A stretch of 13,133 nucleotides of DNA, taken from positions 1-13,133 of the forward strand of contig CALMNY010000121.1 in assembly GCA_937872125.1 (NCBI GenBank), in the 5' to 3' direction. Source of the stretch: an uncultured Candidatus Competibacteraceae bacterium (GTDB taxonomy: Bacteria > Pseudomonadota > Gammaproteobacteria > Competibacterales > Competibacteraceae). The notes beneath the pieces are model-generated. The model made no database searches, was not told where the DNA came from, and was given only the letters and a program-made list of their open reading frames with translations. Below, piece after piece: positions 1 through 8,862 of this stretch (its first letter is position 1; every line of letters begins with the position of its first letter). The position numbers and the translations under genes are program-made.

Positions 1-1
1 G

Positions 2-574
2 GCCGACAAGGTTCTGGTGGATGTGGAAATCCGGCCGATTGAGCCGAAGAACGCCGCGCGTGAATCCAGGACGGACGCCCCATCCTCCGCTCCCGACCCG
101 GAGTCGTCGCCGGAGCATGAGGAGACCGGTGAAGCGCCGCTGGCCATGACGGTGGTTTTGACTGTGATGGCGCCGCGTGGGCAGCCGTTCGCGGGGCCGC
201 GCATCCAGGCAGTGGCCGACGAACTCAACTTTCGGTTGAATGCCGATGGCGTGTTCGAGCGGTTCCCGGACCGGGAAACGGCGGGCGACGCGCCGATTTT
301 CGGCATGGCGCATCTGCGCAAGCCGGGGGCGTTCGACCCGCAAACTCTGGCGGATTTAACCACGCCGGGACTGCTGCTGTTCATGAGCCTGCCCGGACCA
401 CTGGAAGGGACGGAGGCGCTGGACCTGCTGGTGATCAGCGCCGATCATCTGGTGCGCAATCTGGGCGGAACCATTTGCGACGAGCGCCAGAATCGGCTGA
501 CCAATCCGATGCTGGTGCAGTTGCGCAATCAGGTCGCCGATCTGGAACGGCGCTGGCTCGGTCCGCTCGACTGA
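2..574 (+). CDS. zipA: Cell division protein ZipA, C-terminal part (5' truncated by window edge)
   Basis: ZipA is an inner-membrane protein that tethers FtsZ filaments to the membrane and stabilises the Z ring. The reading frame is open from base 2, so the gene starts outside the window. The GTG at 17 is in frame but is not a convincing start, because no N-terminal membrane anchor follows it. The first ~45 visible residues are Pro/Glu/Ser/Ala-rich and low in complexity, like the flexible ZipA linker. From about base 140 the sequence matches the globular FtsZ-binding domain: a strand ending in VMAPRG, a segment with GVFERF, the hydrophobic LLLFMSLPGP, and a final helix with NPMLVQLRNQV. The stop lies 12 nt before ligA, and zipA-ligA adjacency is also seen in E. 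coli, which supports the call. I see nothing unusual in the domain itself. Confidence 0.95.
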   Translation, partial: ADKVLVDVEIRPIEPKNAARESRTDAPSSAPDPESSPEHEETGEAPLAMTVVLTVMAPRGQPFAGPRIQAVADELNFRLNADGVFERFPDRETAGDAPIFGMAHLRKPGAFDPQTLADLTTPGLLLFMSLPGPLEGTEALDLLVISADHLVRNLGGTICDERQNRLTNPMLVQLRNQVADLERRWLGPLD

Positions 575-2615
<2,041 letters not shown>

Positions 2616-2617
<2 letters not shown>

Positions 2618-2643
2618 CCTCTCCCCCGCGAGGGAGAGAGGTT
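2616..2643. repeat. Hairpin-forming intergenic repeat at the end of ligA
   Basis: AACCTCTC (2616-2623) pairs with GAGAGGTT (2636-2643). Three inner C:G pairs (2624-2626 with 2632-2634) extend the stem past one bulged A. The left arm includes the last two bases of the ligA stop codon. No T-run follows on either strand, so an intrinsic terminator is doubtful. The CTCTCCC-GCGAGGGAGAG pattern resembles short interspersed repeats that I recall from many proteobacterial intergenic regions. Confidence 0.6.
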
Positions 2644-2697
2644 AGGGGTAGAGAAATACTTAGGTCATTTCCTGGAAAGATTATACCGGTGGGGCCA

Positions 2698-2726
2698 GTA
2701 GGGACACGGCGGCGCCGTGTCCCTAC
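2698..2726. repeat. Perfect 13-bp inverted repeat between ligA and the ppi gene
   Basis: GTAGGGACACGGC (2698-2710) and its exact reverse complement (2714-2726) flank a 3-nt loop, GGC. The element lies in the convergent gap, 12 nt before the end of the minus-strand prolyl isomerase gene. Because the palindrome is perfect, both strands begin with GTAG, the tetranucleotide found at the foot of many REP elements. It could act as a transcription barrier in both directions or protect 3' ends, but there is no T-run. Confidence 0.7.
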
Positions 2727-2737
2727 AGAGGTCGGCC

Positions 2738-3715
2738 TTAATCTTGCTTCTTTTCTTCCTTGGCGGCTTCCGGGGCCTTGGCCGCTTCCGGCGCCGCGGC
2801 GGGCTTGGCCTCGCTGACCTGAATTTCCTTGACCTCGATCTTGGCGCCAGACTTCAGCTTTTCCAGATAGTCGCTGACCATCTTGCTTTGCAGCATCTGA
2901 GTGATTTGCGGCTTCAGTTCATCCAGGGACGGCGGGGTGGCGTCGCGGATATCGTCCAACAGAATGACGTGCCAGCCGACCGGGGTTTGCACCGGCTGTT
3001 CGCTGAACTTGCCCTTCTCCAGCTTGGCGACCGCTTCGGCGAACGGGGGCACCATCATGCTCGGCGTAAACCAGCCCAGATCGCCGCCTTTGTCGGCGGA
3101 GCTGTCGCTGGACTTGGCCTTGGCCAATTCAGCAAATTTGCTGCTGTCCTTTTTCAACTCGGCGATGATTTCCTTGGCCTTGTCCTCGGAGTCCACCAGG
3201 ATGTGGCTGGCCTTGTATTCCTTGCCCTTCATCGCCGCGACGGCGGTGTCATATTCCTTCTTGATCGCCTCCTCACTCGGTGCATTCGCGCTCAGCATCC
3301 GACGGACCACGATGCCAGCCAGCAGGTTGCGCTGAGCCATTTCCAGTTGTTGCTTGACCTGCGGATCGTCGGCCAGCTTCTGCTTGCTGGCTTCCTGCAC
3401 CAGCAGTTCTTCCATGACCAGTTGATCCACCAGCGATTTGCTGGCTTCTGCGGAATCCACCTTGGCCCGGCCACGTAGTTGCTTGGCGTATTGGTCAAAC
3501 GCCGCCTTGGTGATGGCGGTACCGTTGACTACCGCAACCGGGTCAGGAACGGTGAAGGCGGCGGGCGCGGGCGTGGCGGCTGGAGCCTTGGTGGCGGCAG
3601 CCGGCGCAGGTGCGGGTTCGGCTTTCTTCTCTTCCGCCGCCAGCGCCAGGCCGGACAGCAGCAGGGTCGAGGACAGCGCCAGGAGCGGGAGGGTCAGTTT
3701 GCGATTTTTGAGCAT
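2738..3715 (-). CDS. Periplasmic parvulin-type peptidyl-prolyl isomerase (PpiC/SurA-like)
   Basis: Parvulins catalyse cis-trans isomerisation of peptide bonds before proline; exported members help fold envelope proteins. The 325-residue product opens with a signal peptide (basic NRK, hydrophobic 8-25, ALA-type cleavage near 26/27), so the mature protein is probably periplasmic. A Pro/Ala linker (~33-55) follows, then a SurA-like helical region (~58-160) with VAVVNGTAITKAAF. One parvulin domain (~166-260) shows KASHILV (168-174), KGGDLGWF (209-216) and GWHVI (247-251). The C-terminal ~25 residues are an Ala/Lys/Glu-rich tail. It is the last gene of the yciB-yciI-bolA run, starting 28 nt after the bolA stop, so cotranscription is likely. 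It has one parvulin domain, unlike E. coli SurA with two; the exact orthologue is uncertain and I give no symbol. Confidence 0.93.
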   Translation of the reverse strand: MLKNRKLTLPLLALSSTLLLSGLALAAEEKKAEPAPAPAAATKAPAATPAPAAFTVPDPVAVVNGTAITKAAFDQYAKQLRGRAKVDSAEASKSLVDQLVMEELLVQEASKQKLADDPQVKQQLEMAQRNLLAGIVVRRMLSANAPSEEAIKKEYDTAVAAMKGKEYKASHILVDSEDKAKEIIAELKKDSSKFAELAKAKSSDSSADKGGDLGWFTPSMMVPPFAEAVAKLEKGKFSEQPVQTPVGWHVILLDDIRDATPPSLDELKPQITQMLQSKMVSDYLEKLKSGAKIEVKEIQVSEAKPAAAPEAAKAPEAAKEEKKQD

Positions 3716-3743
3716 GATCAGGATTCCAGAAAGGTAGGTGGGG

Positions 3744-4025
3744 TTACGGGTTTGCCAAAAAAGCTTCTTCCGGGGTCCACGCCCGAATGCTTAAGGCATG
3801 GATTTCCCGGTGCATCAGGTCCGCCACCGCCCCGTGAACGAGGCGATGGCGCTGAATCGGGGTTTGGCCGGCGAAGGCGGCGGAGACGATCTGGACGGTG
3901 AAATGGCCGCCGTCGCGCGCCCCGGCATGACCGGCGTGAGCGGCGCTGTCGTCCACGATCACCAGGCGTTCGGGTGCGAGCGCGGTGCGCAGCCGGTGTT
4001 CGATCAGGGCCGCCCGATCACTCAT
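3744..4025 (-). CDS. bolA: BolA family protein
   Basis: BolA proteins are small KH-like proteins that bind monothiol glutaredoxins through a shared [2Fe-2S] cluster and influence iron handling, morphology and stress responses; some bind DNA. The 93-residue product is of typical length. It carries the family pattern in order: DDSAAHAGH (25-33), [10 protein letters not shown] (39-48), the helix PIQRHRLV (56-63) and [14 protein letters not shown] (74-87). The conserved C-terminal His (H76) and the upstream His residues (H30, H33) are the expected cluster-ligand candidates. Its ATG overlaps the yciI stop as ATGA, which indicates translational coupling. It is closer to BolA proper than to IbaG by the HAGH and RHRLV motifs, but this split is judged by eye. 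Confidence 0.93.
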   Translation of the reverse strand: MSDRAALIEHRLRTALAPERLVIVDDSAAHAGHAGARDGGHFTVQIVSAAFAGQTPIQRHRLVHGAVADLMHREIHALSIRAWTPEEAFLANP

Positions 4026-4324
4026 GCCGGCAAAACTTGGCGGAACGGGTAAACTTCGACCGCCGCGAACACGCCAGCGGTGGCGTAGGGATCAGCCTCG
4101 GCCCAGGCTTTGGCCTCTTCCAGTGACGGGAATTCGACCACCATCAGGCTGCCCTGGAACCCCGCCGGACCGGGATCGGGACTGTCAATGGCGGGCAGCG
4201 GCCCGGCCAGGATCAACCGGCCTTCGTTCAGCAGCGCGTTCAACCGTTCCAGGTGCGCAGGACGAACGGACAACCGCCGTTCCAGACTGTTCGGCGCGTC
4301 GCGGCCCAGGATGGCGTAGAGCAT
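4022..4324 (-). CDS. yciI: YciI family protein
   Basis: YciI is a small ferredoxin-fold (dimeric alpha-beta barrel) protein of unsettled function; relatives act on chlorinated aromatics using a His-Asp pair. The 100-residue product starts MLYAILGRD. It shows the family features: D9, the RPAHLERL segment with H24, the glycine-rich GRLILAGPL strand (35-43), and [13 protein letters not shown] (74-86) with YPFRQVL at the end. I chose the ATG at 4324 because it lies 8 nt after a strong AAGGAG and 2 nt after the yciB stop. A longer reading frame runs upstream through yciB but has no support. It overlaps bolA by 4 nt. Confidence 0.92.
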   Translation of the reverse strand: MLYAILGRDAPNSLERRLSVRPAHLERLNALLNEGRLILAGPLPAIDSPDPGPAGFQGSLMVVEFPSLEEAKAWAEADPYATAGVFAAVEVYPFRQVLPA

Positions 4325-4326
4325 GA

Positions 4327-4881
4327 TCAGGACTCCTTGGATGGATCGGCGTCTTCGGTCTTGAGGTGGCGGCTCATGTAGGCCGCCTGCGCCAGCACGA
4401 AAATCAGAGTCAGGCCCAGCAGGCCAAACAGCTTGAAATTGACCCAGGCGTTCTCGCTGAACGTGAACGCGACGTAGAGGTTGGCCGCGCCCATGACCAG
4501 AAAGAAGACCGCCCAGGCGAATGTGAGCTTGACCCAGACCGCGCCGGGAAGTTCCAATTGCTCGCCCATCATCCGTTCCAGCAGGGTCTTTTGGCCGATG
4601 AAGCGGCTGCCCAGGAACACGGCGGCGAACAGCCAGTTCACCACGGTCGGCTTCCATTTGACGAAGACCGGGTCGTGCAGCAGCAGGGTCGCGCCGCCCA
4701 GCACCAGCACCAGCGCGGCGGTGAACAGCGGGATTTTCTCGACCCGGCGCTGGCGCAGCCAGATCCAGCCGACCTGGGCCAGAGTCACGACGATCAACAC
4801 CCCCGTAGCGACGTAAATGTCCGCCAGCTTGTAGGCGATGAAGAACAACAGAATGGGCAGGAAGTCGAACAACAGTTTCAT
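4327..4881 (-). CDS. yciB: Inner-membrane septation/intracellular-spread protein YciB (IspA/IspZ family)
   Basis: YciB is a conserved polytopic inner-membrane protein linked to cell-envelope synthesis and division; its mechanism is not established. The product has 184 residues (E. coli 179). It begins with [18 protein letters not shown], the hallmark N-terminus of the family, and shows about five hydrophobic segments (~3-18, 23-42, 53-68, 82-95, 118-138, with a last one near 147-167). Other family signatures are [18 protein letters not shown] and WVNFKLFGL. It heads the minus-strand cluster, with yciI starting 2 nt after its stop. Its promoter should lie in the 155-nt divergent gap shared with yciO (4882-5036), but I could not identify convincing boxes there. 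That gap is GC-rich, with a short GGCAA-G-TTGCC inverted repeat at 4987-4997. Confidence 0.95.
   Translation of the reverse strand: MKLLFDFLPILLFFIAYKLADIYVATGVLIVVTLAQVGWIWLRQRRVEKIPLFTAALVLVLGGATLLLHDPVFVKWKPTVVNWLFAAVFLGSRFIGQKTLLERMMGEQLELPGAVWVKLTFAWAVFFLVMGAANLYVAFTFSENAWVNFKLFGLLGLTLIFVLAQAAYMSRHLKTEDADPSKES
4333..4338 (-). promoter_or_regulatory. Strong Shine-Dalgarno for yciI inside the yciB 3' end
   Basis: Reading on the minus strand, AAGGAG ends 8 nt before the yciI ATG at 4324. It lies within the final codons of yciB and fixes the yciI start over a much longer in-frame extension. Confidence 0.8.
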
Positions 4882-5036
4882 GCCGGTAGCAGAGATTCCA
4901 GGGCAGATTGGAAAGACACGGCGGGCGGGAACGGGAAAAAGAAAGGCGGCCCCACGGTCGCCGTCTTGACCGGACCGCGCCAGACTGGCAAGTTGCCCGC
5001 CCGACCTGATCCGTAAACTTGAGAATAGTACAGGCT

Positions 5037-5657
5037 ATGAGCCGCGTTTTACAAATTCATCCCGCCAATCCGCAACCCCGGCTGATCGCGCGGGCCGTTG
5101 AGCAACTGCGCGAGGGCGCAGTGATCGTCTATCCCACCGATTCCAGCTACGCGCTCGGTTGCCAGTTGGGCGACAAGGCGGCGGCGGAGCGCATCCGGCA
5201 CATTCGCCAGACCGACCGCCACCATAATTTCACCCTGGTGTGCCGTGATCTGTCGGAGATCGCTACGTATGCCAAGGTGGACAACCAGCGGTTCCGACTG
5301 CTCAAGGCGACTACGCCGGGACCCTTCACCTTCATTCTGCAAGCGACCCATGAAGTGCCGCGCCGCTTGCAGCATCCCCGGCGCAAGACGATTGGTATTC
5401 GGATTCCCGACAACGCCATCGTTCGCGCGCTGCTGGCGGAACTGGGCGAACCGATCATGAGCTGCACCCTGATTCTGCCTGGCGACGACTGGCCGTTGTC
5501 CGATCCTGAAGAGATCGAGGAACGCTTGGCGCATGAGGTGGATTTGATGATTGATGGCGGCCCCGGTCAGCATGAACCCACAACCGTACTGGATCTGACC
5601 GGCGAGGCGCCGCAACTGATCCGCGAGGGGCTGGGCGACGCCAGCCCGTTTCTCTAG
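5037..5657 (+). CDS. yciO: Sua5/YciO/YrdC family protein YciO
   Basis: YciO is a paralogue of TsaC/YrdC, which makes threonylcarbamoyl-AMP for the t6A modification of tRNA. YciO itself has a less settled role. From the ATG at 5037 the product has 206 residues, the same length as I recall for E. coli YciO, and the N-terminus ([13 protein letters not shown]) aligns with it directly. An in-frame TTG at 5019 would add six residues without support. Landmarks are [14 protein letters not shown] (29-42), [14 protein letters not shown] (61-74), TPGPFTFIL (93-101), RKTIGIRIP (117-125) and PTTVLDLT near the C-terminus. The basic ATP/bicarbonate-binding stretch typical of TsaC is replaced by the YciO-type DRHHNFTL. 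It is the first gene of a plus-strand run that includes the M50 protease, trpS and scpAB-rluB. Confidence 0.93.
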   Translation: MSRVLQIHPANPQPRLIARAVEQLREGAVIVYPTDSSYALGCQLGDKAAAERIRHIRQTDRHHNFTLVCRDLSEIATYAKVDNQRFRLLKATTPGPFTFILQATHEVPRRLQHPRRKTIGIRIPDNAIVRALLAELGEPIMSCTLILPGDDWPLSDPEEIEERLAHEVDLMIDGGPGQHEPTTVLDLTGEAPQLIREGLGDASPFL

Positions 5658-5678
5658 TCCACGCCCCAACAGGCTGCG

Positions 5679-5684
5679 TATAAT
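5679..5684 (+). promoter_or_regulatory. Consensus -10 box (TATAAT) just upstream of the site-2 protease gene
   Basis: A perfect TATAAT lies 6 nt before the ATG at 5691. Transcription usually starts about 7 nt after the box, so the predicted first base is at or next to the A of the start codon. No Shine-Dalgarno is present in this gap. No convincing -35 box is visible at the normal distance (5656-5661 is AGTCCA). This may be a promoter for a leaderless mRNA or a chance match. Confidence 0.4.
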
Positions 5685-5690
5685 CCCGCT

Positions 5691-6335
5691 ATGCAAGAAT
5701 TAAATGTAGTACAGCTCATTGTGGTGATGGCGCTGCCGTTGCTGCTGGCGATTACGTTGCACGAGGTCGCGCACGGCTGGGTGGCGCTGCGTTGCGGCGA
5801 CACTACGGCCCAGGCGCAGGGTCGGCTCAGTCTCAACCCGCTGCGGCACATTGATCCCGTTGGCACGGTGCTGGTGCCGGCCTTGTTGGCGGTGTTTGGC
5901 GGCTTTATCTTCGGCTGGGCCAAGCCGGTGCCGGTCAATTTTCACCGGCTGCGCCAGCCCAAGCGCGACATGGCGCTGGTGGCGCTGGCCGGGCCGGGCG
6001 CCAATCTGATCATGGCGCTGGGCTGGGCGCTGGCGGCATGGCTGGGTTATCAGGCCCAGACCACCTTGACGTGGCTGGGTGAGCCGCTGCTGGCGATGGG
6101 CGTGGTCGGCGTGAATGTCAACGTCATGCTGGGTGTGCTCAACCTGGTGCCGATTCCGCCGCTGGATGGTTCGCGGGTGCTGGCGGGAGTTTTGCCTAAC
6201 CGTTATGGCGAGGCCATGGCGCGGCTGGAACCCTATGGCCTGATCATTCTGGTGCTGCTGTTGGCCAGTGGTCTGCTGAATCTGATGCCCGTCGTGAACA
6301 GTATCCGTCACCTGATCCTGTCGCTGTTTTTCTAA
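5691..6335 (+). CDS. Site-2 protease (M50 family) zinc metalloprotease, short integral-membrane form
   Basis: Site-2 proteases cleave substrates within or near the membrane using a zinc ion bound by HExxH and a distant Asp. The 214-residue product has HEVAH at 24-28 in its first membrane segment and NLVPIPPLDG at 151-160, in which D159 would be the third zinc ligand. Further hydrophobic stretches lie at ~60-77, 95-118, 131-155 and 183-198. There is no PDZ domain, which separates it from RseP and places it with the small YwhC/SpoIVFB-like proteins of unknown substrate. A conserved FGWAKPVPVN (74-83) and AGPGANL (100-106) support the subfamily. It lies 33 nt after yciO and 43 nt before trpS. 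I know this protein as a usual neighbour of trpS and scpAB in gammaproteobacteria, but not what it cleaves. Confidence 0.93.
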   Translation: MQELNVVQLIVVMALPLLLAITLHEVAHGWVALRCGDTTAQAQGRLSLNPLRHIDPVGTVLVPALLAVFGGFIFGWAKPVPVNFHRLRQPKRDMALVALAGPGANLIMALGWALAAWLGYQAQTTLTWLGEPLLAMGVVGVNVNVMLGVLNLVPIPPLDGSRVLAGVLPNRYGEAMARLEPYGLIILVLLLASGLLNLMPVVNSIRHLILSLFF

Positions 6336-6378
6336 TCCCGGATTTTCCCAATCCTGAACTATAAAGCATTGATTCATA

Positions 6379-7386
6379 ATGGAAATAACCCTTACCGGCA
6401 TCACCACCACCGGCACGCCGCATCTGGGCAACTACGTCGGCGCGATTCTGCCCGCCATCGAAGCCAGCCATCGCCATGACGTGCAATCGTTCTATTTTCT
6501 GGCGGATTATCACGCCCTGGTTAAATGCCAGGACCCCGCGCTGGTGCATCGCTCGCGGCTGGAAGTCGCAGCGACCTGGCTGGCGCTGGGGCTGGATGTC
6601 GAGAATGTCATTTTCTACGCGCAGACCGACATCCCGGAAATTCTGGAGCTGACCTGGATGCTGACCTGCGTCACCGCCAAGGGGCTGATGAATCGCGCCC
6701 ACGCTTATAAGGCGGCGGTCGCCGAGAACGTGGCCGATCCCGACAAGGACCCGGACAAGGGCGTAACCATGGGGCTGTTCTGCTACCCGATCCTGATGGC
6801 GGCGGACATTCTGATGTTCAAGGCCACCAAGGTGCCGGTCGGCAAGGATCAGGTTCAACATCTGGAGATGGCCCGCGACATCGCCACCCGGTTCAATTAT
6901 TTCTACGGCGAGCATTTCGTGCTGCCCGAGGCGGTGGTGGACGAGAGGGCGGCGGTGCTGGTCGGGCTGGACGGGCGCAAAATGAGCAAGAGCTATGGCA
7001 ACACCATTCCGCTGTTCGAGCCGGAAAAGGCGCTGCGCAAGCTGATCATGCGCATTAAGACCAACTCGCTGCCGCCGGAAGCGCCCAAGGACCCGGAGAC
7101 TTGCACGCTGTTTCAGATTTATCAGGCGTTCGCCACCGTCGAGGAAGCGGCGGTCATCCGCGACCGCTACGCCCAGGGCATCGGCTGGGGTGAAATGAAG
7201 CAGATTTTGTTCGAGTACCTGAACGCCCGGCTGAGCGAGCCGCGCCAGCGTTACCACGAACTGCTGGCCAAGCCGGCCTACGTCGAGCAGGTGCTGAAGC
7301 AGGGCGCGGCGCGGGCGCGCGAATACAGCGTCCCGTTTCTGGCGGAACTGCGGCGGGCGGTGGGGATTCGGCCGCTGGAAAAGTAG
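6379..7386 (+). CDS. trpS: Tryptophanyl-tRNA synthetase
   Basis: TrpS charges tRNA-Trp with tryptophan. The 335-residue product is a class I aminoacyl-tRNA synthetase of normal bacterial length. The HIGH-like motif is TPHLGNY (13-19), and KMSKS is at 201-205. The specificity region includes CYPILMAADILMF (135-147) and VGKDQVQHLEMARDIATRFN (154-173), with D157-Q158 typical of TrpS. The C-terminal helical part binds the anticodon. The start ATG at 6379 gives MEITLTGITTTGTPHLGN, the normal N-terminus. There is no Shine-Dalgarno; the preceding bases are AT-rich with TATAAA at 6360-6365, 13 nt before the ATG. I see no leader peptide or attenuator. It is followed by the toxin-antitoxin insertion rather than directly by scpA. 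Confidence 0.98.
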   Translation: MEITLTGITTTGTPHLGNYVGAILPAIEASHRHDVQSFYFLADYHALVKCQDPALVHRSRLEVAATWLALGLDVENVIFYAQTDIPEILELTWMLTCVTAKGLMNRAHAYKAAVAENVADPDKDPDKGVTMGLFCYPILMAADILMFKATKVPVGKDQVQHLEMARDIATRFNYFYGEHFVLPEAVVDERAAVLVGLDGRKMSKSYGNTIPLFEPEKALRKLIMRIKTNSLPPEAPKDPETCTLFQIYQAFATVEEAAVIRDRYAQGIGWGEMKQILFEYLNARLSEPRQRYHELLAKPAYVEQVLKQGAARAREYSVPFLAELRRAVGIRPLEK

Positions 7387-7445
7387 GCGGCAAAGGCAGA
7401 AGAATAGCTGGAGCGGTAACCCGAGTTTTTTCTGGAGAATAAGCG

Positions 7446-7781
7446 ATGCCCAAGCTGAGTGATTCACAACTGGCGGCGAACGTCCAGGTGCAAACGCGCG
7501 AAGCAGTGCGCAAGCGCCACCAAGCCATGGGAAATGTGACTCTGAGCGTGTGGGTGTCCGCTAAAGCCAAGGCAAAAGCCGAAGCCCTGGCGCATGAGAA
7601 AGGGGTTTCTCTCAGCGAAGTAGTTAATCTGGCGCTGGATCGGTTGGACAGCGCCGAGGTGGATGCCACCGCACACCTGATGAGCTCTCCGGCAAACGCT
7701 GAACGCCTCATGCGGGCCATTGATGACCACCGCGCGGGACGAAATATGCAGGAACGGAAATTGTTAGCCGATGATGATTAG
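7446..7781 (+). CDS. Antitoxin with ribbon-helix-helix-like N-terminus and YefM-type C-terminus
   Basis: This 111-residue protein is the upstream partner of a YoeB toxin. The C-terminal part (~71-107) matches the toxin-wrapping tail of YefM: DATAHLMSSPANAERLMRAI lines up with E. coli YefM ETAYLLRSPANARRLMDSI, followed by AGRNMQE in place of SGKGTEK. The N-terminal half does not look like the Phd/YefM fold. Residues 31-67 have the pattern of a ribbon-helix-helix domain: strand VTLSVWVS, a Lys/Ala-rich helix, the turn HEKGVSLSE, then helix VVNLALDRL. Residues 1-30 are a polar leader of unknown role. By analogy with other antitoxins it should bind its own promoter and neutralise YoeB. A GGAG lies 8 nt before the ATG. 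The domain mix is my inference from motif reading. The cassette is less GC-rich than its neighbours, which suggests acquisition. Confidence 0.85.
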   Translation: MPKLSDSQLAANVQVQTREAVRKRHQAMGNVTLSVWVSAKAKAKAEALAHEKGVSLSEVVNLALDRLDSAEVDATAHLMSSPANAERLMRAIDDHRAGRNMQERKLLADDD

Positions 7782-8034
7782 GTTTCACCCTAAAGCATGG
7801 GAAGATTACCTGTATTGGCAACAAACAGACCGGACAACCCTGCGGAAGATCAACCGTCTGATTCAGGATATCCAGCGTACTCCATTCACCGGACTGGGCA
7901 AGCCAGAGCCTTTGCGCTATCAGTGGAATGGTTACTGGTCGCGGCGAATCACCGATGAACACCGGCTGGTTTATTTTGTGGATGAGACCACGGTAGATAT
8001 CCTGCAATGCCGCTTCCACTATGACGATCGCTAG
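7771..8034 (+). CDS. yoeB: YoeB family mRNA interferase toxin
   Basis: YoeB is a RelE-fold endoribonuclease that enters the ribosomal A site and cuts mRNA, causing growth arrest when free of antitoxin. The 87-residue product aligns without gaps to E. coli YoeB over 84 positions: WEDYLYWQQTD (10-20), RTPFTGLGKPEPL (36-48), WSRRITDEHRLVY (56-68) and CRFHY (80-84). The catalytic residues E46, R65, H83 and Y84 are all present, so it should be active. Three extra residues (DDR) follow Y84, which normally lies at the very C-terminus. The start overlaps the antitoxin's 3' end by 11 nt (8 nt if the second ATG at 7774 is used), consistent with coupled translation and antitoxin first. It lies 30 nt before scpA, so readthrough into the segregation genes is possible. 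Confidence 0.96.
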   Translation: MMIRFHPKAWEDYLYWQQTDRTTLRKINRLIQDIQRTPFTGLGKPEPLRYQWNGYWSRRITDEHRLVYFVDETTVDILQCRFHYDDR

Positions 8035-8064
8035 GATCTGTTATTTGCGCCATGGTGGGCTAAT

Positions 8065-8853
8065 ATGAATGCTCCTGCTGACCCGCCGCCGCTCGCCAAA
8101 GTGGGCGGCGAACCCTACACCCAGTTGCCGCAGGACCTCTACATTCCCCCGGATGCGCTGGAAGTCTTTCTGGAAGCGTTCGAGGGGCCGCTGGATTTAT
8201 TGCTGTATCTGATCAAGCGGCAAAATCTGAACATCCTCGATATTCCCATCGCCGAGGTTACCCGACAGTACATGGAGTATCTGGCGCTGATGCAGGAACT
8301 GCGGCTGGAACTGGCGGCAGAGTATCTGGTGATGGCGGCCTGGCTGGCGGAGATCAAGTCGCGGCTGCTGTTGCCGCGCCCAGCCGCTATTGAGGCGGAC
8401 GAGGACGATCCGCGCGCCGAACTGGTGCGGCGGTTGCAGGAATACGAGCGGTTCCAGCAGGCGGCGCGGGCGCTGGACGCGCTGCCCCGGCTGGAACGCG
8501 ATTTTTTCCCCGCCAGCGCCGAGCTGGCTCAGCGGGAAATACACCGAACACCGCCGCCAGTCAGTCTGACTGAGTTGCTGTCTGCTTTGCGCGAAGCTCT
8601 GGCCCGCGCCGAACTGTTCGGCCGTCATCAGGTCCGGCGCGAGGCGCTGTCGGTGCGCGAGCGGATGAGCCAGGTGCTGGAACGGCTGGATGCGCTGCGC
8701 TTCACGCCTTTCAGCGCGCTGTTCCGACCGGAGGAGGGGCGGATGGGCGTAGTGGTCACCTTTCTGGCGGTGCTGGAACTCTTGCGCGAGGCGTTGCTGG
8801 AACTGGTCCAGGCCGAACCGTTCGCGCCGATCCACGTCCGGCGGCGGGGTTGA
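8065..8853 (+). CDS. scpA: Segregation and condensation protein A (ScpA kleisin)
   Basis: ScpA is the kleisin subunit that bridges SMC heads and binds ScpB in the bacterial condensin that compacts and separates chromosomes. The 262-residue product has the N-terminal SMC-neck-binding signature FEGPLDLLLYLIKRQNLNILDIPI (39-62), then YLVMAAWLAEIKSRLLLP (87-104). A charged linker with EADEDDP (110-116) follows, and the C-terminal winged helix (~195-255) contains VVTFLAVLELLREALLELVQ. The first ~28 residues before the conserved domain are Pro-rich and variable. The start ATG at 8065 lacks a clear Shine-Dalgarno. It is followed 9 nt later by scpB, its obligate partner. Confidence 0.97.
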   Translation: MNAPADPPPLAKVGGEPYTQLPQDLYIPPDALEVFLEAFEGPLDLLLYLIKRQNLNILDIPIAEVTRQYMEYLALMQELRLELAAEYLVMAAWLAEIKSRLLLPRPAAIEADEDDPRAELVRRLQEYERFQQAARALDALPRLERDFFPASAELAQREIHRTPPPVSLTELLSALREALARAELFGRHQVRREALSVRERMSQVLERLDALRFTPFSALFRPEEGRMGVVVTFLAVLELLREALLELVQAEPFAPIHVRRRG

Positions 8854-8862
8854 AGTGCCGCC

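Noticed and set aside
4325..4657. N-terminal extension of yciI upstream to 4657
   Set aside because: The extra residues overlap yciB, resemble no known sequence, and a strong AAGGAG favours the ATG at 4324.
5019..5036. TTG start for yciO
   Set aside because: It adds six residues without support; the ATG at 5037 matches the family N-terminus and length.
7411..7431. Possible intrinsic terminator after trpS (GGTAACCCGAG followed by six T)
   Set aside because: Only a 3-bp CGG/CCG stem can form before the T-run, too weak for a terminator.
7408..7437. Direct repeat CTGGAG (7408-7413 and 7432-7437) as an antitoxin operator
   Set aside because: The second copy is the antitoxin's ribosome-binding site and a 6-nt repeat is expected by chance. 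I could not support an operator.
6244..7467. A 407-codon open frame on the minus strand opposite trpS
   Set aside because: It is a shadow of trpS in GC-rich DNA. The translation is rich in Gln/Arg/His with no recognisable motif, while the plus-strand trpS is full length with HLGN and KMSKS.
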